From: Candidatus Woesearchaeota archaeon
GTDB lineage: Archaea > Nanobdellota > Nanobdellia > Woesearchaeales > GW2011-AR4
Direction: 5' to 3'
DNA length: 9,361 nt
Assembly: GCA_016784195.1 (NCBI GenBank)
Contig: JADHVE010000048.1
Coordinates: 1 to 9,361 of the forward strand
Shown in pieces: positions 1-4,570 of this stretch. Below the pieces are notes generated by a model. The model did no database searches and had not been told where the DNA came from. It worked only from the letters and a program-made list of their open reading frames with translations. Positions within the stretch are counted from its first letter, which is position 1. Each line of letters begins with the position of its first letter. The translations under genes were made by a program, and so were the position numbers.

Positions 1-2
1 AT

Positions 3-422
3 TATGTTAAGAATAAGGATTTATTAATAAAAAACATTGAAAATATTGAAAAAGGGGGAAAAGGCTTTGATCTAATAGTTAATTTTAAAGATAAAAAACA
101 GCATTTTATTGTAAAGCCTTTTATTGACAATATCGGCAGTGTAATGACCAAGATGAATAAAGAGGATTATTTCAGCTTAGTTATGTTCAATACAAAAGAA
201 AACTTCAAGGCTATTGTCGATAACTGGGATATTCTGATAGAATTCAGAAATTTGAGCATTTATTTTGTGAATCCTTTTTCCCAACTGGATAAAAGGTGGA
301 TAATTCATCCTTACACTCACCATAAGATCAGTGAGGAATCTTCTTTGGAAACCGGGTTAAAAGCTATGTTTGAAATTGTAGATAGTATAAGTAAGGAAGA
401 GTTAAGCAAAAGAGTAAAATAA
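3..422 (+). CDS. Unrecognised protein, C-terminal 139 residues only (5' end outside window)
   Basis: The frame is open from the first complete codon of the window to the TAA at 420-422, so the gene starts upstream of the window. The ATG at 144 lies in the middle of this open frame and has no TATA box or ribosome site before it, so it is not taken as the start. The visible part is soluble and charged, with no membrane segment. It begins with an alternating strand pattern (FDLIVNF, then HFIVKP) and later has LSIYFVNPF and a histidine- and tyrosine-rich stretch, WIIHPYTHHKI, before a C-terminal helix. I do not recognise the family. The Asp-then-Ile-Val-Lys strand pair faintly recalls PD-(D/E)xK nuclease cores, but the evidence is too thin for a call. 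It reads toward the gap at 423-779 and has no same-strand neighbour before 2063. Confidence 0.75.
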   Translation, partial: YVKNKDLLIKNIENIEKGGKGFDLIVNFKDKKQHFIVKPFIDNIGSVMTKMNKEDYFSLVMFNTKENFKAIVDNWDILIEFRNLSIYFVNPFSQLDKRWIIHPYTHHKISEESSLETGLKAMFEIVDSISKEELSKRVK

Positions 423-429
423 AAGTGTA

Positions 430-468
430 GAGGAAGTTGTAATTATGTTTTAAGCTAATAACCTCCTC
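430..468 (+). terminator. Imperfect hairpin just after the first gene
   Basis: Arms GAGGAAGTT (430-438) and AACCTCCTC (460-468) pair over 8 of 9 positions, with one A-C mismatch and a 21-nt AT-rich loop. It begins 8 nt after the stop codon of the partial gene. The following sequence is A-rich rather than T-rich on the plus strand, so it is not a classic terminator. It could be an RNA 3'-end structure or chance. Confidence 0.25.
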
Positions 469-681
469 ATTAAAAAATAATTATTTTAAATGATAACTGG
501 GATTTTCTTTTGAAGAGCCACTTAAAGACAAAAATCCTATAATGGAGCACATATATTCCTCAACAATGAAGGAACAGAAGTACTGGAAATCTCTTTATTG
601 CAGGGAATCTAGGAATTTTAATGATTATTAAAAATTTTTAAAATTAAAAAAAGACACAAAAAACAGAATTAAAAAATATTC

Positions 682-709
682 ACACGCAAAAATCAAAGAT
701 TTTTGGTGT
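682..709 (-). terminator. Hairpin downstream of the lipid kinase gene
   Basis: ACAC (682-685), a single bulged G (686) and CAAAAATC (687-694) pair with GATTTTTG (698-705) and GTGT (706-709) around an AAA loop, giving a 12-bp stem. On the minus strand it lies about 70 nt past the stop codon at 780 and is followed by T-rich runs (complement of 641-677). This is consistent with transcript termination in archaea, where U-tracts matter most. The core AAAATC-nnn-GATTTT recurs at 1971-1985. Confidence 0.4.
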
Positions 710-712
710 CCT

Positions 713-731
713 GAAAATGTTTTGCATTTTC
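713..731 (-). terminator. Second hairpin in the same 3' region
   Basis: Arms GAAAATG (713-719) and CATTTTC (725-731) form a perfect 7-bp stem with a 5-nt loop. It lies 3 nt from the hairpin at 682-709, so the two form a tandem structured 3' end for the minus-strand gene. A role as a repeat-family unit cannot be excluded. Confidence 0.3.
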
Positions 732-779
732 ATGAAATAATTGTTATAGTGTAAATTAATTAATGGTCAAAATTAATGG

Positions 780-1370
780 TTATAATAAGATTAAGATCTG
801 ACCGACAAGGCCTGCAAATACCGGCACTAGCAGGTTATCATCAAGTTCGTCTGCTAATGTTTCTATTACTGCTGCGGTGAGTGCCATTATTAATGGGATG
901 TAGATATTAAGGGAAGTTGTAAAGGCTATTATAATAGCCACTAAGACATTGGTTATAAGGCCTGCAGAAAAGCCGACTATTGTCTTGTTTTTGAAGATTA
1001 ATGTTGAGCCGTATTTTTTCCCAAAAATTGCGGCAGCCATATCTCCGAATGTGGTCATTAACAATGCTGCTAAGGCTATTGCAGTGTCAAAAACTGCCAA
1101 GCAGATTATTGCAGCTGATAAAAAAAATATAACGCCATACATCCTATTGTGCTCTTTTGGCCTTATGAATAATGAAAAAAAAGGCATTTTCCAGCCAAGC
1201 TCTAATCTTAGATATTCTAAAAAAAGGAAAAATGCCAACAAGCCGACTAAAAAAAGCAGAGCTATCTGCTTTCCTGCCTGGGCTTCAATAGCAGCATATA
1301 CTACTAAAACCAGAAGTATTAACAGGTGGATTATTTTTCTGCCTATTTCATTAAACATGTCCCATTCCAT
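780..1370 (-). CDS. Membrane CTP-type lipid/polyprenol kinase homologue (dolichol kinase / Dgk1 / SEC59 family)
   Basis: This 196-residue multi-pass membrane protein carries the family signatures in order. RKxxH near the N terminus (R11-K12, H15) comes first. It is followed by a central FGDMAAAIFGKKYG (Gly109-Asp110 to Gly121), K129 in KNKTIVGFSAG, and E170 with the Asp177-Asp178-Asn179-LLVP motif. Eukaryotic relatives phosphorylate dolichol, diacylglycerol or phytol using CTP. In archaea the substrate is probably an isoprenoid alcohol or lipid in the cytoplasmic membrane, but the sequence does not say which. The start is the ATG at 1370. A TTG two codons upstream is in frame, but a TATA-like TATTTAAAA at 1394-1402 lies about 30 nt before the ATG, suggesting a leaderless mRNA. 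The gene reads away from tRNA-Gly and ends in the hairpin-rich gap. Confidence 0.8.
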   Translation of the reverse strand: MEWDMFNEIGRKIIHLLILLVLVVYAAIEAQAGKQIALLFLVGLLAFFLFLEYLRLELGWKMPFFSLFIRPKEHNRMYGVIFFLSAAIICLAVFDTAIALAALLMTTFGDMAAAIFGKKYGSTLIFKNKTIVGFSAGLITNVLVAIIIAFTTSLNIYIPLIMALTAAVIETLADELDDNLLVPVFAGLVGQILILL

Positions 1371-1392
1371 CTTCAAGTTATGAGGTTTTACT

Positions 1393-1403
1393 GTTTTAAA
1401 TAA
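1393..1403 (-). promoter_or_regulatory. TATA-like box for the lipid kinase gene
   Basis: Minus-strand TTATTTAAAAC, preceded by purine-rich GAAAG that could serve as a BRE, sits about 30 nt before the ATG at 1370. This spacing would start transcription at or close to the start codon. No Shine-Dalgarno sequence is present. Confidence 0.5.
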
Positions 1404-1502
1404 CTTTCTATACTGAGGTTATGTCAACTTAAGTGCAAAAAATATTTTCTTAAAGGATACTTAAATCATTTTTTCCAAAACCCAAATACTAGACTAACCC
1501 TA

Positions 1503-1586
1503 TACGGCTGCCGGGATTTGAACCCGGATAGCAAGCTTATTCCATTCTTTGGGAAGCTTGAATCATAGCCATTAGATCACAGCCGT
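1503..1586 (-). tRNA. tRNA-Gly(CCC) with a 12-nt intron
   Basis: The cloverleaf reads on the minus strand. The acceptor stem is ACGGCTG/CAGCCGT with discriminator A73 (1503). The D-arm has three pairs and a T-T mismatch at 13-22. The anticodon stem is CAAGC/GCTTG, the variable loop has 4 nt, and the T-arm is CCGGG-TTCAAAT-CCCGG. The anticodon loop is 19 nt rather than 7. Removing 12 nt after A37 (plus 1538-1549) gives loop TTCCCAA with anticodon CCC (plus 1551-1553), the usual archaeal glycine loop. TTCC and GGAA pair to form a 4-bp helix beside a 3-nt TAA bulge, as expected for a tRNA splicing endonuclease site. The first acceptor pair is A-T instead of the usual G-C. CCA is not encoded. The gene lies between the PRC-barrel and lipid kinase genes. 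Confidence 0.93.
1538..1549 (-). other. 12-nt tRNA intron (between positions 37 and 38)
   Basis: Minus-strand AAGAATGGAATA interrupts the anticodon loop at the canonical archaeal position. Its GGAA pairs with T32-T33-C34-C35, leaving a TAA bulge on the 3' side and an 8-nt loop on the 5' side. This is a relaxed bulge-helix-loop rather than a full bulge-helix-bulge, and it is near the minimum size for such introns. Confidence 0.8.
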
Positions 1587-1617
1587 ATCAATAGGTGATT
1601 TAATAATAAATAATAAG

Positions 1618-1627
1618 AAATATAAAA
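1618..1627 (-). promoter_or_regulatory. TATA-like box for tRNA-Gly
   Basis: Minus-strand TTTTATATTT lies about 32-41 nt upstream of the mature tRNA 5' end at 1586, placing transcription start roughly 10 nt before it. It abuts the stop codon of the PRC-barrel gene (1629-1631). The tRNA could therefore have its own promoter as well as read-through transcription. Confidence 0.4.
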
Positions 1628-1628
1628 A

Positions 1629-1904
1629 TTATTCTTTTTCTTCTTCGCCTTCGTTATATGAAGGGACTGCTGCTTTGCTTATGATAATTATGTCTCCAAT
1701 AGACTTGACTAACTGGTGCGGCACTATGACTCCTTTAGCAGAGCCTAAGACCTTGTTCAAGAAAGAAGTTTTTGTTGCTCTCACTCTCCAACCAAAAACC
1801 TTATTTTGAGTCAGAATTGACTCTTCTATATCTCCAAAATATTCCCCTGCATCTGTAAAAACTTTCATATCGTATGTTTCAGTGATTCTTTTCATCTTCA
1901 GCAT
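1629..1904 (-). CDS. PRC-barrel domain protein
   Basis: This 91-residue soluble protein consists of a single PRC-barrel: MKVFTDAGEYFGDI, then FGWRV, then VIVPHQLVKSIGDIIIIS, with an acidic tail (EGEEEKE). Such one-domain proteins are widespread in archaea. Some PRC-barrel proteins work in RNA metabolism or in SepF-dependent cell division, but no specific role can be read from this one. The start is the ATG at 1904, which follows an AGGTGG Shine-Dalgarno-like sequence (complement of 1910-1915). The in-frame GTG at 1913 would lie inside that site and is rejected. This gene and the one at 7786 are the only ones in the window with a clear ribosome-site-like sequence. It is divergent from the TraB gene and followed 42 bp later by tRNA-Gly. 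Confidence 0.85.
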   Translation of the reverse strand: MLKMKRITETYDMKVFTDAGEYFGDIEESILTQNKVFGWRVRATKTSFLNKVLGSAKGVIVPHQLVKSIGDIIIISKAAVPSYNEGEEEKE

Positions 1905-1920
1905 ATTTACCACCTGTTTA

Positions 1921-1955
1921 GTTTAATATAATATTCTTTGTTTTGTAATATAAAA
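1921..1955 (-). promoter_or_regulatory. Two alternative TATA-like boxes for the PRC-barrel gene
   Basis: Minus-strand TTTTATATTA (1946-1955) would give a leader of about 20 nt that contains the AGGTGG site. TATTATATTA (about 1924-1933) would give a leaderless mRNA. The sequence alone does not decide between them, although the presence of a ribosome-site-like sequence favours the distal box. Confidence 0.35.
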
Positions 1956-2032
1956 TTATGCTGACTATTTAAAATCTTCGATTTTTCAGCGGTTAGACTA
2001 CTTTTGAGTTAAAAATTTTTATTTTAGTAAGC

Positions 2033-2041
2033 TTTTTAAAA
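2033..2041 (+). promoter_or_regulatory. TATA-like box for the TraB-domain gene
   Basis: TTTTTAAAA lies 30 nt before the ATG at 2063, the spacing that recurs across the window and implies transcription starting at or next to the ATG. No Shine-Dalgarno sequence is seen. Confidence 0.45.
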
Positions 2042-2062
2042 TTAAGAGGTTTTTATTACGAG

Positions 2063-2755
2063 ATGATATACAAAAACCTCATAATAATCGGAACTTCACA
2101 TATAGCAAAGCAAAGCCTGGATGAGGTTAAGAGAACAATAGAAGAGGAAAAACCAGATATAATCGCATTAGAGTTAGATGAACAAAGGCTGTATTCTTTG
2201 ATGAGCAGAAAAAAGCCGAAGGCCAGTATTTATAATATTGGGAGGATTGGGTTTAAAGGTTTTATCTTTTCTTTGATTGGGGCATGGGCTGAGAAAAAGC
2301 TGGGAGAGATTGTGGGTGTTAGCCCTGGAGACGAGATGAAAACGGCTGTTAGGCTGGCAAGGAAAAATAAGATAAGGATAGCTTTGATTGACCAGAATAT
2401 TGAGGTAACATTAAAACGGTTTTCAAAAGCTTTGAGCTGGAGGGAGAAATGGAATTTTATTGCTGATTTGTTTAAGGCTTTTATTTTAAGAAAGAAGGAA
2501 ATTGAATTTGACTTGAGCACTGTTCCTGATGAGAAGATTATCAAAAAGATGATAAACCATGTAAAAAAAAGATATCCTAATATCTACAGAGTTTTGATTG
2601 AAGAACGAAATATAATTATGGCTGATAACTTAAGCAAGCTAATGGACTTGAATAAAGACAAAAAGATAGTTGCAATCATAGGGGCTGGACATGAAAAAGA
2701 AATGGTTGAGATGATAAAAAAACAAAGAGTGAGTTATAGCTTTAGTGTTAGTTAA
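2063..2755 (+). CDS. TraB-domain (TraB/PrgY/Tiki superfamily) protein, short soluble form
   Basis: The 230-residue protein has the superfamily's conserved elements: GTSHIA at 10-15 (GxxH), a conserved glutamate in ALELDEQR (E37, R42) and a second GxxH, GAGH, at 207-210 near the C terminus. In Tiki-type members these GxxH motifs and the glutamate form a metal-dependent peptidase site. The archaeal and PrgY-like members are poorly understood, so peptidase activity is only a possibility. Archaeal TraB proteins are commonly about 390 residues with several C-terminal membrane helices. This one stops about 20 residues after GAGH and has no membrane segment, so it is a domain-only version. It is divergent from the PRC-barrel gene and followed 65 bp later by the membrane protein at 2821, which has its own promoter. 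Confidence 0.85.
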   Translation: MIYKNLIIIGTSHIAKQSLDEVKRTIEEEKPDIIALELDEQRLYSLMSRKKPKASIYNIGRIGFKGFIFSLIGAWAEKKLGEIVGVSPGDEMKTAVRLARKNKIRIALIDQNIEVTLKRFSKALSWREKWNFIADLFKAFILRKKEIEFDLSTVPDEKIIKKMINHVKKRYPNIYRVLIEERNIIMADNLSKLMDLNKDKKIVAIIGAGHEKEMVEMIKKQRVSYSFSVS

Positions 2756-2777
2756 ATTAATTAAGGGTATTGATTTT

Positions 2778-2839
2778 AATTTTCGAAACATTTAAATATA
2801 ATATTCATAATAATTGAGTTATGGTAATGGTAGTTGATT
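2778..2839 (+). repeat. 62-bp direct repeat, copy 1 (promoter plus first codons)
   Basis: Matches 3358-3419 at 57 of 62 positions with no gaps. The differences are at 2787, 2818, 2825, 2827 and 2828. The copy spans a BRE-like CGAAAC, the TATA box, the whole region to the ATG and about six codons, ending in GTAGTTGATT. Similarity stops abruptly on both sides. Confidence 0.95.
2791..2800 (+). promoter_or_regulatory. TATA box for the membrane protein at 2821
   Basis: TTTAAATATA, preceded by CGAAAC as a plausible BRE, begins 30 nt before the ATG. There is no ribosome site. A leaderless transcript is expected. Confidence 0.65.
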
Positions 2840-3327
2840 CTAAGGGTAGAACAAAAAGTTTAGTTTTGACATCTATTTTTTCAGTATGGCTTAGTATATT
2901 TTCAATTATATTATTGCTAGGGTTAAGTAGACTTGTTGATCTTAAATTTCGCGCTATTGTTTATTTTATTATACTAGGATTATTTTGGTTTGTTCCTATA
3001 TTTATTGGAGTATGGCATAATCATAAATATAATCCAAAAGTGAGTAATTACTCAGAGTTTAAAACAAAGGTTAATAAGAAATTTTATAATATTATATTTA
3101 TTTCTTTCGGGTTAGTATTTATAGCACTAATAACCGTATTCACTTTGGGAATATTAACTTTACCTGCATTAATTATTAGTGCGATATATATGTATTTAAT
3201 TTTTCCATTAAGTATCAGGTTGTATTATTATATCCTTAATCGGAATGTTTCCTGGATTTTTGGAGTTATTGCTTTGTTACTATTTCTATTAATGGTTTAT
3301 TTCTTTTTGTTTGGGATCTTCTTGTAA
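2821..3327 (+). CDS. Multi-pass membrane protein of unknown function
   Basis: This 168-residue, very hydrophobic protein has about five predicted membrane segments (roughly residues 14-37, 43-62, 88-108, 110-137 and 143-167). A basic loop lies between segments 2 and 3 (around HNHKYNPKV to VNKKF). There are no catalytic-looking motifs and I do not recognise the family. The ATG at 2821 is preferred over the in-frame ATG at 2827 because it aligns exactly with the start of the gene at 3401 inside the duplicated promoter repeat. The encoded N termini share only the VVD tripeptide; the rest of the two proteins is not alike. The codons are markedly A/T-rich. The gene fills the 580-bp unit bracketed by the direct repeats and could be a cassette acquired next to the S2P-like gene. 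Confidence 0.75.
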   Translation: MVMVVDSKGRTKSLVLTSIFSVWLSIFSIILLLGLSRLVDLKFRAIVYFIILGLFWFVPIFIGVWHNHKYNPKVSNYSEFKTKVNKKFYNIIFISFGLVFIALITVFTLGILTLPALIISAIYMYLIFPLSIRLYYYILNRNVSWIFGVIALLLFLLMVYFFLFGIFL

Positions 3328-3357
3328 CTCTGTTGAAACTCTCAATATTCTAAAAGA

Positions 3358-3419
3358 AATTTTCGACACATTTAAATATAATATTCATAATAATTGATTT
3401 ATGGCAGAGGTAGTTGATT
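3358..3419 (+). repeat. 62-bp direct repeat, copy 2 (promoter plus first codons)
   Basis: Second copy of 2778-2839, offset by exactly 580 bp. It places the same TATA box, spacing, ATG and GTAGTTGATT codons before the S2P-like gene. Recombination between the copies would remove the 2821 gene and leave one intact promoter fused to the 3401 gene. Confidence 0.95.
3371..3380 (+). promoter_or_regulatory. TATA box for the S2P-like gene
   Basis: TTTAAATATA begins 30 nt before the ATG at 3401, with CGACAC upstream as a weaker BRE. It is identical in the core to the box at 2791, so the two genes are probably expressed together although from separate transcripts. Confidence 0.65.
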
Positions 3420-4147
3420 TTATTGATAAGGTAAAGAGGTATTATAAATTCAAGCCTTCTGAATTAAAGGGGTTTGTTATTTCAATTTTAGCTATGGCTT
3501 TTGTAATTTCTTTTAGTGAGTGGGGTGTTGGAGAATTTGATCTTGTTGAGGGGTTAAGAAATTTTTTCATTGCTGTTATTATTGTAGGGATAAGCCTGTT
3601 TATACATCATTCAGCACAGAGATTATGGTCATTGGCTACAGGGTATAGAGTGGAGTATAAAATGTGGACTTTTGGGCTCGTATTAGGGGTGATACTTGCA
3701 TTTATAACAAACGGAAGATTTTGGCTTTTAGTTCCGGGAGGGTTTATAATACATCACTTAGCAGGCCACAGGCTGGGATGGTTCAGGTATGATATCAATT
3801 ACTGGGCTCTTGGGTTGATTGCGCTGGCAGGATCTTTAGCAACTATAACTTTCATTATATTATTGAAAATCTTAAATGTATTTGCGTTCAGCAGCATATT
3901 GCAAAAGTTTATAATATTTAATATAATTTATACTGTATATTGTATGCTGCCTATACCTCCTCTGGATGGATCAAAAATTTTTTATGGCTCAAGGATGTTA
4001 TATGCATTTAGTTTGCCTGGGATAATAATTGCAGCAATTTTGTTATATGCTAACCTGCCTGTTTTGTGGGCAGTGCTTGGAGCATTTTTAATCGGAGTTG
4101 TTTTATGGCTATTGTACTACATATTTTTAGAGCGTCATTTGTGGTAA
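3401..4147 (+). CDS. Site-2-protease-like (M50 family) membrane protein with a degenerate active site
   Basis: This 248-residue protein has about six membrane segments and the layout of archaeal S2P intramembrane metalloproteases. A helix carrying the first zinc-binding motif comes first, then a PGG turn (112-114), an AGSL element (143-146, normally AGPL) and finally LPIPPLDGSK (183-192) with the third metal-ligand aspartate D189. The first motif, normally HExxH, reads H69-H70-S71-A72-Q73. The catalytic glutamate is replaced by His and the second zinc histidine by Gln. A classical S2P reaction is therefore unlikely, and a pseudoprotease (binding or chaperoning membrane substrates) is the better guess. 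A second histidine cluster, HHLAGH, lies at 118-123. The start at 3401 is fixed by the TATA spacing. The next gene begins 43 bp after the stop with its own TATA box. Confidence 0.8.
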   Translation: MAEVVDFIDKVKRYYKFKPSELKGFVISILAMAFVISFSEWGVGEFDLVEGLRNFFIAVIIVGISLFIHHSAQRLWSLATGYRVEYKMWTFGLVLGVILAFITNGRFWLLVPGGFIIHHLAGHRLGWFRYDINYWALGLIALAGSLATITFIILLKILNVFAFSSILQKFIIFNIIYTVYCMLPIPPLDGSKIFYGSRMLYAFSLPGIIIAAILLYANLPVLWAVLGAFLIGVVLWLLYYIFLERHLW

Positions 4148-4161
4148 TATGTTTTTAGAGG

Positions 4162-4170
4162 TATATAAAT
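4162..4170 (+). promoter_or_regulatory. TATA box for the small membrane protein gene
   Basis: TATATAAAT, preceded by purine-rich AGAGG, lies 29 nt before the ATG at 4191. The intervening sequence has no ribosome site, which supports a leaderless start. Confidence 0.6.
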
Positions 4171-4190
4171 AGATACATAAAAATTAAAAA

Positions 4191-4520
4191 ATGGCAACAG
4201 ATATTTTATTTAAGAGCTGGGCAGAGTTTTTCTTTTTTGTACTGATAATTACAGGCATAATCATAGCTCTATCTACTCCAAGTGCAATTATAAGCTATTT
4301 TGTCATTTTTTTAAGCGGAATTTTTGCAGGCAGGCTTCTTTATTTCAGAAAAAAGAAGCTGAAAGTAGCTTATTATATTGTAATTGCAGGATTTCTTATA
4401 GGCTATCTTCTAGGAAGCTACTATGGAAACAGAAAAATAATAATTGTATTGTTTTTCATAGGAGCTGTATTGAGCTATTATATGTTTGATAAGAATGTTT
4501 TAAAGGATTTGCCGTTTTGA
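4191..4520 (+). CDS. Small multi-pass membrane protein of unknown function
   Basis: The 109-residue protein has about four membrane segments (roughly 10-28, 30-48, 58-78 and 82-99). A basic turn, FRKKKLK, sits between the second and third, and a short charged C terminus (DKNVLKDLPF) follows. No family is recognised and no catalytic motif is visible. It lies between the S2P-like gene and the Hef gene on the same strand. Its own TATA box 29 nt before the ATG suggests separate transcription. Its stop codon at 4518-4520 is about 20 bp before the TATA box of the Hef gene, so the two genes are close but do not overlap once the Hef start is set at 4571. Confidence 0.75.
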   Translation: MATDILFKSWAEFFFFVLIITGIIIALSTPSAIISYFVIFLSGIFAGRLLYFRKKKLKVAYYIVIAGFLIGYLLGSYYGNRKIIIVLFFIGAVLSYYMFDKNVLKDLPF

Positions 4521-4540
4521 GCAAAGTTGTTTTTAACAAT

Positions 4541-4550
4541 TTATTTAAAT
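4541..4550 (+). promoter_or_regulatory. TATA-like box that fixes the Hef start
   Basis: TTATTTAAAT begins exactly 30 nt before the ATG at 4571, the same distance as at 2821 and 3401. It sits inside the reading frame that would be used from an upstream TTG at 4517, arguing against that longer start. Confidence 0.55.
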
Positions 4551-4570
4551 GGAAAAATTACTCCATTTTT

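Larger units (their letters stand above)
423..779. other. 357-bp gene gap with hairpins and no convincing gene
   Basis: No open frame here has a credible start, promoter and length together. The longest stop-free stretch of interest is a plus frame from 497 to 631 (about 44 codons, including an ATG at 542 and the phrase KEQKYWKSLYCRES). It has no promoter-like sequence and could be a decayed gene fragment or chance. The right half has two strong hairpins (682-709 and 713-731) and, on the minus strand beyond them, T-rich runs around 641-677. This fits a 3' region for the minus-strand lipid kinase gene that ends at 780. Confidence 0.5.

Noticed and set aside
949..1383. Plus-strand open frame of 144 codons
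   Set aside because: It lies opposite the lipid kinase gene, whose motifs and promoter are clear. The encoded sequence has no family features, and the frame follows from the codon bias of the real gene.
1503..1586. tRNA-Gly as an integration (att) site
   Set aside because: No copy of the tRNA 3' end, integrase or other mobile-element gene is seen nearby in the window.
1905..1913. GTG start at 1913 for the PRC-barrel gene
   Set aside because: The GTG is part of the AGGTGG ribosome-site-like sequence that is well placed for ATG 1904.
2230..2544. Minus-strand open frame inside the TraB gene
   Set aside because: Antisense to a gene with conserved GxxH motifs and its own promoter; no family features.
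4517..4570. Hef start at TTG 4517, giving an 18-residue extension
   Set aside because: The extension overlaps the preceding stop and contains the TATA-like box 30 nt before ATG 4571. Hef homology also begins right after 4571.
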